Below, piece by piece: positions 45,706-57,345 of a stretch of 64,000 nt of DNA. The notes below the pieces were generated by a model. The model did not search any database, was not told the origin of the DNA, and was given only the letters and a program-made list of their open reading frames with translations. The stretch is from Periplaneta americana (Eukaryota; Arthropoda; Insecta; Blattodea; Blattidae). The first letter of the stretch is position 1. Each line of letters opens with the position of its first letter. The position numbers and the translations under genes are program-made. The stretch lies in the NCBI RefSeq assembly GCF_040183065.1, contig NC_091120.1, positions 188,597,627 to 188,661,626 on the forward strand, in the 5' to 3' direction.

Positions 45706-45840
45706 TTATGATGTACCGAAGTACATATGATATTTCCGTGCAGGAATTCTGTGTTATCATATGATAAAGGATGGATAGAACAGAGACTGGGACCCGAAGC
45801 TGGGTTTTCAGCTCTCCGTGCTGATGCTTTATCCACTAGA

Positions 45841-46647
45841 GATAAAATACCCGGGCAGTACCTAAGAAGTGTTTATTTTGCTTTTTTTCATAGCATATTG
45901 AAGTATGGAATCCTGGTGTGGGGAAACAGCAATAAACTTATTGAAGTCCTACTCATTCAGAAGAAAGCAATAAGAATTATCACACAAGAACCAAGCAAAG
46001 CACATTGTAAACCACTGTTCATACAGGAGTCCATCTTAACAGTTGTTAATGAATATATTCTGGAACTCCTTCTTTACATCAAGAAAAATCTTTATGGCTT
46101 CACCAGTAGGATGGATAAACATGAGTATAATACTCGGAATAAAGAAAAACTGGACATACCATTTTGCAGACTATCCAAAGTTAAAAGTAGTCCTAACATG
46201 TTGGGCTGTAGAATGTTCAACATGTTACCACAGGAAGCACAGGAAGTGTCACTTGACATATTCAAAGTCAAAGTGAAAACGTGGCTTCTTAGAAACCCAT
46301 TCTATTCTGTACAAGAATATTTTGAATCAGAAAATCAAGCTGTTGATATTTTTTAGGTTTCTTTCTCTGAATTGTATTATTATTCTGTAATATATTAGGA
46401 AATTCTCATAAATTGTTAATCAAATCAATATTTGTGATCAGTGTGTTACAATTTTCATCTAGATATTAGCCTAATTTTGATAATCTTGACTCTCAAATGT
46501 AAACTCTAAGGAGTACTTGTGATCATTTTGTTTTATGTTTAGTGTTGTAATAGAATAATTTTCATTTTTGCACGATAATTTCACACTTGTAATTTGACAA
46601 TGTCATTAGCTTTTGCTATAACGACAGCTAATAAATACTATACTATA
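45841..46647 (+). mobile_element. LINE 3' part (Jockey/CR1-like), with TACTA tail
   Basis: The in-frame coding part 45844-46356 reads YLRSVYFAFFHSILKYGILV, WGNSNKLIEVLLIQKKAIRI, ILELLLYIKKNLY, EYNTRNKEKLDIPFCRLSKV and a final stop. This is the LINE region beyond the RT core. The 3' UTR ends in actatactatactatg. Both junctions fall at the SINE's ccacta, compatible with a short target duplication. No interrupting stop in 170 codons, so it is fairly young. Confidence 0.75.
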
Positions 46648-46798
46648 CTATGCCACACCGGATTCCAGTTCCGATGCCAGCTCGAATCCCCTCAGTTTAA
46701 ATTATATCTCCCAGTTTTCCCTTTGGTGGCCTACCCTCATGTACTGTGTTACAGAATATGTGACAGTGGCACAATATTTAATGCACTATGTAGAGAGG

Positions 46799-48323
46799 CA
46801 GGGCTGGGCAAAATACTGACATCCAAGTATTTCAAATACAAATTACTTCAAAAAATTGTATTTGAAATACAAATACAAAATACTTTTAAAAAATTAACCA
46901 AAATACATTTGTATTTCAAATACTCAAAATACATTTGTATTTCAAATACTCGATACAATGTATAGGCCTAAAGAAATAAAAATATTACTGAAAATCTAAA
47001 ATATTATATTAACATTAAAAGTATTTTATCTCGAAGTTTTATATAAACACTATAACTAAACATTCTTCCTTTACCCAGTCAGCAATGAAATTATGCAACA
47101 TGTGAATAATTACTGCTTCCTTAAAAAAAAAAAAAAACAGTTTCTCAAGAAGTTTATCAGATAAGGATCCCCTTGCTTGTAAATGAATAAATCCTGGAAA
47201 ACAGAACAGTCTTTCTGCAGGTGCAGAAGAACACAAACTTGTATTATACTTTATAAAACCTTGTTTCACTGTTGGATAATTCTCTAGAGTGCACAGGGTT
47301 GTCCCTTTGCCATTAAAGAATTGTATGAGCTCATACTCCGCAGTAGACGAGCTCTTTTCTTTCTGCTTTTCAAAGTCTGTTGTACTTGAGTTGAAAACAT
47401 AAGAATTGTTTTCATCATCTTCATCGTCTGAACTGACCAAAGGTGTAGCAGAGAACTGCTGCGCTGATTTCACACACATATTCTATATCCTCTTATCATT
47501 TGGTGAGGCAGTGTCAGGTAGCCATCCATCTTAAATGATTGGTGGAAGCAGCTGCCAAAATAGCTCAATTTACTTCTGGGGTCAGATCAAACATCGCTTT
47601 AATTCTTGATGAAAGCGAACTTATTAGGATTAGAGTTACTTGGAATAGATTCTGTAGATTGCTAGATAACAGAATATGTAATCTGTTTTTGAGGGAAATT
47701 AATGTGGACAAAAGTTGGCCGTCATAGCACGTCTTCTCATTTTGCATTAAATCAAGAGCTACGGCAATGGGTTTCACAACTGTACAATATTCTTCAAGGT
47801 ACTGAAACTGAACATCTTTGAAGGTTGGCAATCCCAGTTTTTCACATAATTATACTGTTTATATCATGTTTGAATTGCAATATTTGAGAGATTGAGTCAT
47901 AAAGAGGAATTCCATCGAGTTGGGCAAGGAAACTTTAATGAATATTTCAAGACATCTGATATAATTTCTGAGGATTTGGGTCTCCTAAACGCATTGCATA
48001 ATGCTGAACATTCAAGTGTTGGGTGATGAATCCTTGATGCTGTTGGAGATTTCTTTATGACATTAAGGAAATCAGTTGTGGCAAGAAAACAAGTGTATGG
48101 CTAGCATATCTGAAATGGATAGGTAAATAAGACAAAAGTTCACTCTTCAAATCCAAATCCAAAACTTGAAGGACAAGAAGAAGAAGAAAATAGTATTTTA
48201 GTATTTGAAATACAAAATACATCAATGTTATGTATTTAAATACAAAATACAAAATACTTTCGAAAATCCTTACAAATTATAAAATACAAAATACAAATGT
48301 ATTTCAAATACTGCCCAGCCCTG
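46799..48323 (-). mobile_element. hAT transposon, degraded, CAGGGCTGGGCAAA ends
   Basis: The ends CAGGGCTGGGCAAA (46799) and tgcccagccctg (48323) are a classic hAT terminal repeat. Subterminal DNA is dense in attTgaaatac-like repeats. The flanking 8-mers differ (tagagagg, gtgcattc). Minus-strand transposase remains are listed separately. Confidence 0.85.
47039..47831 (-). pseudogene. hAT transposase, C-terminal half, broken
   Basis: The upstream piece (47831-47565) reads FQYLEEYCTVVKPIAVALDL, MQNEKTCYDGQLLSTLISLK and NRL. The downstream piece (47479-47039) has ELIQFFNGKGTTLCTLENYP, then SAPAERLFCFPGFI and GSLSDKLLEKLFF, the hAT dimerisation motif (SAPxERLFSxxG...R..LxxxxxEKLLFL). A frameshift separates them and the N-terminal half is missing or unreadable. 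Confidence 0.8.
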
Positions 48324-48372
48324 GTGCATTCATTACGGGTAACTAAGTGGCCGAGATCCGACGTTAGGATGA

Positions 48373-49436
48373 CGAGGACAAGGAGAGAGATTTTCACACA
48401 GTTTTCACTTTATGAAAGGGTGCACAATCAGACTTATTCTGCATCTAAAAGAATTAAATGTACACAGACGATGCAAAATCCATTTTGAGAATTTTGTTTA
48501 TTTTTGGTCGAATATCGTAATGGTCTTACACATGCCAGAAACTTTGCTTGATACAGGATCCTCAGCAATAATGGGGGACTCCTAAAAAATATTAAATATT
48601 TATATTTCTTATATTTTTGATAAAGACTTCCTTCAAATGAACACACAAGCCTGGAAACTTTCAGTTGATCTACTTTAATAATGTTAATATGGTGACTTCA
48701 TATTTTTTTAACAGAAAACCTAGTTGAAAGTACAAGACTGTTTAAGCTAGAGTTTCATCCATCCACAATATTATGTCTAGAACTACCATTGGATTTCTTC
48801 TGTTGTAGGGAAAGCCATTCATTGTCTGGCTAGGTTTAAATCCGTGACATTTGTGTTCATCAGTACCGATCATGCTATCCGTTTTTCACGTTTCATATCC
48901 AAACTCAAAATGAACCAGTTTCTATTCATTTTAATTCATAACTTGAGGGATATATGTATGTAATAAACTGCATACAGCAGAGCTTTTTCTGCCACAAAAG
49001 TCCTAGTGTTTTTTCTCACTATAAAAATTTGATACCAGTACTAAATAGGTCAATTTATTGAAAATATAACCTGTTAAAATATCAGTTTTGATTTATTTTA
49101 TTAGGCGTACATAGCACAAAAAATATATGAAAGTTTAGACTGAATATTCAAAACATAACCAGGACTTATACCACCTTCAGGAAAGGGCTCTGAAGTGCAG
49201 TGTAATTATATAAGCATATGCTTTATGCAAGAACTGTATTAGAATTTATATGAGTGGCATGAGACGATTTTCTGTGCCTGGGATTCTACCAAAGTATTCA
49301 ATAAACATCTTACAATAAATTGTTTATCACCTATTTTTGCTGATCCAGCTGTGTAACAGACTGTCACACAGAGTTAGTGTGCACTCAATGTTGGTCGCTT
49401 GACGGTTGTCAGCCCGCTTTGAGGTCTGTGGATATA
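48373..49436. other. Unassigned sequence
   Basis: No element or gene recognised; from about 49365 it begins to resemble the sequence preceding the second tRNA-like copy at 50110. Confidence 0.4.
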
Positions 49437-49554
49437 GAGGGAAAAATTGGGTCGGTGTCTGGTAGAGTTCCCGGGTAGCTCAGTTGGAAGAGCGTTGGTA
49501 CATTTAACCAAAGGTCCCGGGTTCGATACCCGGCCCCAGAACAATTTTTCCCTC
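49437..49554 (+). repeat. tRNA-like element (family T2) with 13-bp inverted ends, copy 1
   Basis: gagggaaaaattg (49437-49449) and its perfect inverse caatttttccctc (49542-49554) enclose a tRNA-like region 49469-49541: D stem gctc/gagc, anticodon stem ttggt/accaa, T stem ccggg/cccgg. The acceptor stem has mismatches. The anticodon loop acatttA has C at position 33. A T5 run at 49545-49549 directly follows. Confidence 0.75.
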
Positions 49555-50174
49555 TGAAATTATTCAGACTAAGACATCATTTCTCTGTGTCATCTAAGGT
49601 GACACACAACAAAATGTTCGCTATTGAGAGATTCTAAATCACAAGGACAGTGTGCCTATGAACGAAATGCTTATAGTCATGTGACTGGATGCTCGAAATT
49701 ATGCGAATGTTGATCATCCAGCAAAAATGTACTGGTACATCATCCAGCGAAAAAGTTAATTTTGAATTTCATTGATGCAGATGCATGTGAAATTCTCAGA
49801 GAGGAAATTTTTGAGTTTTGGAAAAAAAATTCCTTTCCTATTCTATGGGGGTAACCTTCTGAGTTTATCGCTGTTGGAATGGTCCAAACATAATTTTTTT
49901 CAATCATTAATTAAATAAGTAAATTTAATTGTAGCAGATTTCAGTCTGGACTTGTCTTCAGCTCTAATAATTCAACTTTCACTGGACATATAATCTAATA
50001 ACACAGAACGGGCTAGAGTGTTTTATGCTTGTACTCTTTTGTATTCCATATATTTGAATGTAAATGCTAGATTTGCATTAATACACGTCACTGTTAGTTA
50101 ACAGTCACACAATTTGTGAGCACTCAATGTTAGTTGCTTGACAGTTGTCAGCCCACTTTGAGGTCTGTGGATAT
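49555..50174. other. Unassigned sequence between tRNA-like copies
   Basis: The last 70 bp (tgttagttgcttgacagttg, tgaggtctgtggatat) repeat the sequence before copy 1, so the repeat unit extends upstream of the tRNA-like part. Confidence 0.5.
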
Positions 50175-50293
50175 AAAGGGAAAAATTGAGTCGGGGTCTG
50201 GTAGAGTTACTGGGTAGCTCAGTTAGTAGAGCCTTGGTGCATTTAGTCAAAGGTCCTGGGTTCGATACCTAGCCCCGGAACAATTTTTTCCTT
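50175..50293 (+). repeat. tRNA-like element (family T2), copy 2
   Basis: Same layout as copy 1 (tRNA-like 50208-50280) with more mismatches: tagctcagttagtagagcc, B box ggttcgatacc, then caattttttcc. Lies about 740 bp downstream of copy 1 in the same orientation with similar upstream flanks. Confidence 0.7.
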
Positions 50294-50869
50294 GAAATTA
50301 TTCACTACTGCAAATTGTTTTATTTTTTCTTGCATGTTTGAAAAACGCTGTAGTAATAGACAGATATACATCAACAGCATATTCTGAGTCCTCCAGAATA
50401 TATGTTAAGCTCCATTTAATACCTCTCTTCTTATAAGATGTAACTTTTGTCATGATGTCATCCATGATTAATGTAAATATCAGGATTGGGTATATACATT
50501 ACTGTCAGTGGCATTCGGCAGTGGCAATTTTATGTGAGAGAAACTAATACCAATTTTTGTATATATAGTACAAAAATAATAGCAGCCAACTCACCTAAAT
50601 ATATTTGAAGACCAAAGCAATTCTCCTCTCTTTAGCACCAAAATCATCGAATGGAAATAAACGAATCTGTATCAGCCAGAACAGGCGCCCAGAGAAAGAA
50701 TTTTGTGACATTTTAAGATTAGGGAATTCATAGTTCTCACGATTAAAATATAATTTCTGCAATAAATTTCTTCTTTTTCGCTTTATATTGCTTCCTTTGC
50801 CTTCCATGTACAGCATGCTACTGATTCTTGTAGAACTCCACTGGTAACTTGCAATGGTGCCGATCTGGA
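50294..50869. other. Unassigned sequence
   Basis: No feature supported. Confidence 0.4.
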
Positions 50870-51075
50870 GTTGCTCTCAGGTGCGGGTTCGATTCCTGCT
50901 AGGGCTGATTACCTGGTTGGGTTTTTTCCGAGGTTTTCACCAACCGTAAAACAAATGTCAGATAACCTATGGCGAATTCTCGGACTCATCGCCAAATACC
51001 ATCTCGCTATCACAAATCACATCGACGCTAAATAACCTCGTAGTTGATAGGCATCGTTAAATAAACCAAGCAAAA
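50870..51075 (+). mobile_element. tRNA-derived SINE (S1/S2-related)
   Basis: B box ggttcgattcctgct, then acctggttgggttttttccg and the end agttgataggcatcgttaaa with an A-rich tail. The A-box half is degraded. Confidence 0.7.
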
Positions 51076-51499
51076 CAAAAACTTGCAATGGATTCAGGCT
51101 AGAGCTCTTCATAATTTTGTTCGTCCAGCTTCTTTTCACAACAGTTTCTTCAATCCATATCTGCCTGCAACTTCTTTCTTAAAGTTTCTTTATAAATTTC
51201 ACATACTTTCATCATAAGAATCTAAGAAGTGACGAGAAACAAGAATTTTAATTACATTTCAAGCACAAGTGGCCTTTTGAGGATGGATCATTAACGACCC
51301 ATTGGACAGATATGATATCTCTAATGCTAAATAATGTTATCTACTGAAGTGGGAAATTATTACAAATGAAACCGATTTATGGAGTTTCAACTGTTTAATT
51401 GAGAAATGATTTATTTAACAGACATAAAATAATTATTATTCACGTAAGCAGTGATAATTAACTAGTTGTATTTGTCTATAAAAACTAGCAATCATGCCA
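51076..51499. other. Unassigned sequence
   Basis: Contains gatcattaacgacccattgg (51285), which resembles gtcgttaatgaccccatgg at 54698; possible parts of the same old repeat. Confidence 0.4.
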
Positions 51500-51740
51500 G
51501 TCATAAGCTGTTCTGCAAAGTACTGGTAGCAAAACATTTGTCGTAAAGAGCAACTTCACATTTCCTGCAGGTTTTTCCAGTCTTGCTTTTGCACACTTTA
51601 CAACTTTTCCTTACTTGATTCAATCCTGTGACCTGTTTGGTGTCGACGAAGAGAAATCTACCAGTGGTTTAAGGGACTGATGCTAGAATTGTATGATCTT
51701 GCTAAGAGACAAGAATGTTCACAAACACACCGAACTTCTA
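51500..51740 (-). pseudogene. piggyBac-like transposase C-terminal Cys-rich remnant
   Basis: The minus strand reads RKSCKVCKSKTGKTCRKCEV followed by ALYDKCF near 51640-51540. The CxxC...CxxC...C spacing matches the C-terminal zinc-binding tail of piggyBac transposases. The rest of the gene is not readable. Confidence 0.5.
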
Positions 51741-52159
51741 AAATATAAAATGGGGATATATTGAATGTTGAATGTATATATTGAATGTATATATTTGTCT
51801 TTAAGCAATATACCTTTCGGTGAGGCGGCACTTCACATTATTAGTCTCACCATTTTACACGCCTCTCGTACAAGTCAATTAGGACATTACTGCAATTCTT
51901 CCACTAGTCTTTTTTTATCTGTCATCAATTCTTCCACTATTTCACTCCTAACTCATCATTATACCAAAAATACTATAACCCCCTCCTGTATGACACATTT
52001 CCCTTCACTCTACATCTCTAATTATTTGCACTTTTCACTACTCACTTTTCCACATTGCTACTTTTTAGATCTTAGTTTTATTTTCAAATGGGGATATACC
52101 ATTTCTTACTTCATATTGATATCCTGTAAGCAACGATATTAGAGACTCCATCATCATCA
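51741..52159. other. Unassigned sequence
   Basis: The plus frame 51765-52142 is open for 125 codons, but its low-complexity Ser/Thr/Leu content and lack of motifs do not support a gene. Confidence 0.4.
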
Positions 52160-53010
52160 TCGACGCTACAGCCCAATTTGAACCTCGGCCTCCCTTAGAA
52201 CTCTCTTCCATGCATCTCTGTGCCTGGCAACCAACCACCATCCTTTAATTCCCACTTTCTTTAGATCCTCCAACACTCCATCCATCCATCCATCCATCCA
52301 TCGCAGTCTTGGTCGTCCTACAGTCCTTTTTCCTTCAGATTTATTCCCCATAACTTTCTTGGGTACCTATCTCATGATCTGCCATCCTTTGCACATGTCC
52401 TGCCCATCTTAATCTTGATATTTTAATGACTGTAATCACATAAGAGGACTTATATAGTTGGTAAAGATCAAAGTTGTATCTTATTCGCCATTCTCCATTA
52501 TCACATATTGGGCCATATATCTTCCTTAGAATTTTGGTTTCAAAGGATCTCAATCTTGACATATGAGTCTTTGAGAGGGTCCACGTTTCACTGCCATATG
52601 TTAATACAGGTTTTACCAGAACATTATAAATATTGCATTTTGTTTCCCTTGTAAGGAGTCTTGACTTAAAGTGCCTCAATGATCCAAAGTATGCTTTAGT
52701 GTCATTGATTAAGGAGCCCAGATATACAAAACTAGAGACCCTCTGAAATTTATATTGATTAATTTTTAGATGGGTTGTTGTTGTCAAGTCCCTTTTTTGT
52801 TTTTTACATCCAACAATCGTGTACTTAGTCTTCTGTTCGTTAATTTTCAGCCCCATTTTTTGGGCTGCTGTTTCTAAAGCAGTATTAGAGACTAGTTTAT
52901 CTATTTCTCCCATGAAAGAGTTATATCTACATACTGTATCAGGTTGAGGGATTTCTACTCTGTTGTTACACTTATGTCCAAAGAGTATGGTGTTGAACTT
53001 CCCCATAAAG
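52160..53010 (-). mobile_element. RTE-like LINE of a different lineage, 3' part
   Basis: The minus-strand frame from about 53010 reads LKINEQKTKYTIVGCKKQKR, SSFVYLGSLINDTKAYFGSL, VLVKPVLTYGSETWTLSKTH, SFETKILRKIYGPI, KISRLRWAGHVQRM. After a frameshift near 52345 it continues as GKRTVGRPRLRWMDG to the stop at 52166. The block order matches the other RTE copies but the residues differ, so it is a second lineage. A (CATC)n run sits in the coding part near 52282. Confidence 0.8.
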
Positions 53011-53533
53011 TGAAACGGTACTCTGTTGCAGCCAAAGCAAGAGCCTGCAGTTACTTTGTTCAGTTCAAGTACTGGTATTTCATATATTGTCAATCCTGAC
53101 CTAGCATTGTAAAATATGGAATACTGTAGGCTACATAATAAAAGAAAAATCATATGAGTGTGAAGAATGTGTTTCAGTCCAATAAATATGAGAAGAGAAC
53201 AGCTGGAAATCTGACACAGAAATAATTATTTTCACGTTATAACTGAGGCAGAGCATTGCAAAACCAACTGATGATATAACTAAACTAGTAAAGAAGTGTA
53301 CCCAGGTTTGCAGACAGCAGAATATTTGTATAACAACAGACTGCTGATAGCTTCATTAAATTAGTAGTGTAATATTTTGAATGTTTATATAATGTAGTGC
53401 TATGATATCTGCCCAGTGGGTAGTTAGTGACCCATCAAAATGTATGCCGTTTTGAGCTAAATCTATGAGTTTCTAATATTGGACAATTATGCATAACTGT
53501 CCATTATTCTTTCGTGATCATATTAACACTAAC
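53011..53533. other. Unassigned sequence
   Basis: No feature supported; ends with the left target duplication of the next SINE. Confidence 0.4.
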
Positions 53534-53789
53534 GTCCACACCTGTGGAGTAACGGTCAGCGCGTCTGGCTGCGAAACCAGGTGGCCCGGGTTCGAATCCC
53601 GGTCGGGGCAAGTTACCTGGTTGAGGTTTTTTTCCGGGGTTTTCCCTCAACCCAATACGAGCAAATGCTGGGTAACTTTCGGTGCTGGACCCGGACTCAT
53701 TTCACCTGCATTATCACCTTCATATCATTCAGACGCTAAATAACCTAGATGTTGATACAGCGTCGTAAAATAACCCAATAAAAAAAAAA
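53534..53789 (+). mobile_element. S1 SINE with 12-bp target duplication
   Basis: Near-consensus S1 from gtccacacctgtggagtaac to the terminal A run. attaacactaac flanks both sides (53522-53533, 53790-53801). The best-preserved S1 insertion in the window. Confidence 0.92.
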
Positions 53790-53811
53790 ATTAACACTAA
53801 CATATATATTA

Positions 53812-54470
53812 TTACGATGTACCGAAGTACATATGATATTTCCTTGCAGAAATTCTGCGTCATCATATGATGAAAGATGATTGGAATAGAGAAAAATTCT
53901 CTCCGGCACCGGGATTTGAACCCGGGTTTTCAGCTCTGTGTGCTGACGCTTTATCCACACTGGATTCCCATACCGATGTCAGATTGAATCCTCTCAGTTT
54001 AAGTTCCACCCCTTGGGGTTCCCTCTAGTGGCCTACCCTCATGCATTGCATTCTCTGTTCCACTCGTGTTTCATCATATGATAACGCAGAATTTCTGCAC
54101 GGAAATATCATATGTATTTCGGTACATCATAATAATATATGATGCGAAAAATAATAACCTTGTGATTTAAGACGGCGCTTACTCCGTCGGATCCCGGCCA
54201 CTTAGTCACTCATAACGAGTGCACCTCTGCACATGTGTGGACATTGTGCCACTGTCATACATCTATGACGCAGTGCATGAGGGTAGACCACTAGAGGGAA
54301 CCCAAGAGGTGGAACTTAAACTGAGAGGATTCAATCTGACATCGGGATGGGAATCCAGTGTGGTTTAGTGGATAAAGCTTTAGCATGTAGAGCTGAAAAC
54401 CCGGGTTCAAATCCCGGTGCCGGAGAGAATTTTTCTGTGTTCCACTCATCTTTCATCACTAAGATATATA
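53812..54470. repeat. Palindromic cluster of SINE F1
   Basis: A minus copy (53812-about 54050), a plus 3'-end fragment with hairpin (about 54051-54130) and a plus copy with the 5' body and tRNA-like region (54136-54470). Same piece order as 4376-4870. Confidence 0.8.
54354..54425 (+). other. tRNA-like cloverleaf in SINE F1
   Basis: D stem gttt/aagc, anticodon stem ttagc/gctga, T stem ccggg/cccgg, B box ggttcaaatcc. The anticodon loop is atgtaga (GTA at the anticodon). One mismatch in the acceptor stem. T5 follows at about 54430. Confidence 0.6.
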
Positions 54471-56899
54471 GTCAGTAAATAAAATTGAAAATAAAACTTT
54501 CATTTCTTCCTTACACTGCTATACTCCGTAGTACACAAAGGTACAGCAACCATTCAAACAACAATTTTGACCAAGATTGGACAACATGTCATTCAGAAGA
54601 GAATTTGTGCACAATATGTAGATGTTGTTACCAACCTTAAGAATGCATTAATTTTGTAATTTGTAACAATTTTTTTAAATTCCTTTGAGTAGGGTCGTTA
54701 ATGACCCCATGGTCTGATATGGGTCAAATTTGATTTAAGGGATTGGGCCATATTCCTCAAGTACTACGTAAGCAGAGATTCTGCCTAAAAGATTTATAAG
54801 GAAGACATTAAAAAGGTATGAGAAGGAATCGCGCTTTCTGATAACCATTGTAGTTAATGGTTATGACTGAATCCTTTTTCACTGCCTTGAGACCCAGACA
54901 GCATGACGAAATACAACCTAAACCTCGTGGATTATAGTATTACTGAAAAGATTATAGAAGGCTTCTACAAGGTCAGAACTGGGTTGGTTTCCAAGGAAGC
55001 AGACAAAGCTAGAAGATTTAAGGATGAAGAAGCTTACCACCCCAAATGTACTGGTAATCTACATTTAAAATATTAACTTAATCTAAGTACTTGAAGGAAA
55101 CTTACTAAGTTCAGCACAAATCTCGCAAGATCTACCTAGGATTAAAATCAGGGTTTCAGCTAGAAAATAAATAACTGTCGCAAAAATGCACAAATGAAAA
55201 ATTATATTTGTGCAAATTGCGAAATGCTTGTGCAATATTATAAATAATTGTGCAGAAAGATAAAATTAATGAAGTATGAAGAAACAAAAAGTTATGTAAT
55301 TTGTTTCTTGGAGTTTTATTACTTTCGATCCATCTTATCACACACTAGATATACTTATGTAAGTAAATCATTAAACGTTGGCTGAATTTACATCACACTA
55401 AAGTACAGTACGTTATTTTATGGGCACTCTAAACACTGAAATTAAACTGTAGTTCCGTCGCTCTAATTTCCGGCAGCCAATCGCGTTGCAGGTCGGCTAC
55501 ATTTAAACGTGTGCATCTTGTGATTCGCTGATGAAGACGTCATTCATTTCTTAAGGCTCGATAAATGCTTAATATAATCGCTCGCCATTTTGGCTCTTTC
55601 GTTGGCGTTTGCAGAAAGCACACGACGTTATTTGCCGCTCAATTATTTGCTGAATTACAGTGCGTTTGATTTATTATCATAGGAGCTATGACATGATAAT
55701 GTTTAACGGTGTGGCAAATAGATTCCTCGTATGGTAGCTCGGCAACGAAAGAACAAAAATGGCGAACGATACTATCTACCTAGACTTTATAGAGCCTTCA
55801 CTTTCTAAGATGTAAGCAAAGAGGAGGAGTCATGCCGGGAATAACAGCATCGCGACTATAGTAGTCCCTTCAAGATACATTGTTAGCAGAGTGCTAACTC
55901 TTTTTACTGAAAGGAGGTTTCTAATTCCAGTTTTTACAAGATTCATGCAACTAAATCCTCGCTCACAATTTACAGTATGCGATGGAATTGTATAAATCAA
56001 TTAGAATAAATTGTTCACTTAACTTACATGAATTGCACCAACTCTTTGAAATAAATTCCTGGACATCTATTATTCAGTACCTTTTTGAAAATGCTCATGC
56101 CATTAACATTTCATTTAAATTCGGATTAATAACATATCTCTGATTTCATTTTCTCCATTACTACCGGTATCTTCGTTTCTGAAGTCTAATGTGGTTGTCG
56201 CATTTTTGCACATTTACATTCAAATTTTGTTGCATTTTTAGAAGTTGAGTAGCAAAATGCGACTGTATCTTAAATCCCGATTAAAACCCAGTATTCTCTG
56301 GTAAGAATATTTAAGCTAACCGAGCTACACTTGGGTCTAAATTGTATTAATTGTGAATTGTATTAGTGATGGACTGAGTATAGGAATAATGTAACAACTT
56401 CATTAAACTAGATACGAATTTTTCTAATTTCATTATAAGCTTAATGTGAATTACAGAATTGATTTCGCTCCATTTGTTTAGACTGAAAAACCAAAATGAT
56501 TCTCACAGGTTGTTATGGACCCTTTCCTAGTTACAGAAGCATATGTTAAGATGATTCTGAAATGATAAAAACGCACTGATAAGTCTGTGTGGCCTTGAGT
56601 TGTATGTAACATTCTAATAATATAACTTGATACGCATGCAGTTATCTTGTTAAGAAAAGGCAAATTGTACTTCACTGATAAAATGATTAAAATTTGAAAT
56701 ATTAGTTTGTTTAGTATTAGGAAAAATACTTGAAACTTTTGTAATTTATTTCTAAAAGTTGTACCTTTTAGCTAAGCAATTTCTTTCAAACATGAGCACT
56801 TTTATTTTCGTATTACGATACATGAAGAATTTTAAACAAAATATACCTTCAAATATGGGATATTATTAACATCTGAAAGCCAATGATATAGTCAGAAAT
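54471..56899. other. Unassigned sequence
   Basis: No supported gene. gtcgcaaaaatgcacaaatg at 55176 and gtcgcatttttgcacattta at 56198 are similar in the same orientation, which may mark the edges of an unknown element. Confidence 0.4.
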
Positions 56900-57102
56900 C
56901 GTGATGCATGCATGGGTTCAAATCCCACTGACTGTCTAATTGGATTTATTTCGAGGTTTCCCTCATTTACAAGGCATGTGCCAGGTAATCTGAAGAAATC
57001 TTGGGCTATTCTTGTCAAATTGAATAACATCTTGCTCTCACAAATTATGTTGACACTAGATAAGATCGCAGTTGATACATCACTTTAAATAACATAAAAA
57101 AC
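56900..57102 (+). mobile_element. Old tRNA-derived SINE
   Basis: B-box-like gggttcaaatcccactgac, then tttatttcgaggtttccctc and the end agttgatacatcactttaaa with an A-rich tail. Confidence 0.6.
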
Positions 57103-57345
57103 AATGCCTTAAAATATCTAGGAAGGTCCTGAATTTCCCATGTCTTTTACATACAATCGAACCTTGATACAGCAATTTTTGGGTAATAGAACAATATTGT
57201 TTATTGTTACCGGTATATCAAGGTTATTGTTGTATTGAAGGGGTTATGAAATTTTGCAGAAATTTATGTTCTGAAAGATATAATAGAAATAAATATAAAA
57301 CAACATTACATATTATGAAATAACATTTACTCACCTTTGATTACC

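Larger units (their letters stand above)
45706..48372 (-). mobile_element. F1 SINE broken into three parts
   Basis: Parts at 45706-45840, 46648-46798 and 48324-48372 align in order to the F1 copy at 30637-30997 (UUCG-hairpin side, tRNA-like head remnant, then gacagtggcacaat and gtaactaagtggccga). The gaps are filled by a LINE and an hAT element, so the SINE was there first. Confidence 0.75.

Noticed and set aside
51765..52142. 125-codon plus ORF as a gene
   Set aside because: Low complexity, no motif, no splice or promoter context, in a transposon-rich region.
51285..54760. 51285 and 54698 as the two ends of one large piggyBac element
   Set aside because: The similar strings are in the same orientation rather than inverted, and other elements lie between; not enough to define an element.
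55144..56310. hAT element bounded by cagggtttcagc and attaaaacccag
   Set aside because: The ends do not pair well and no flanking 8-bp duplication is visible.
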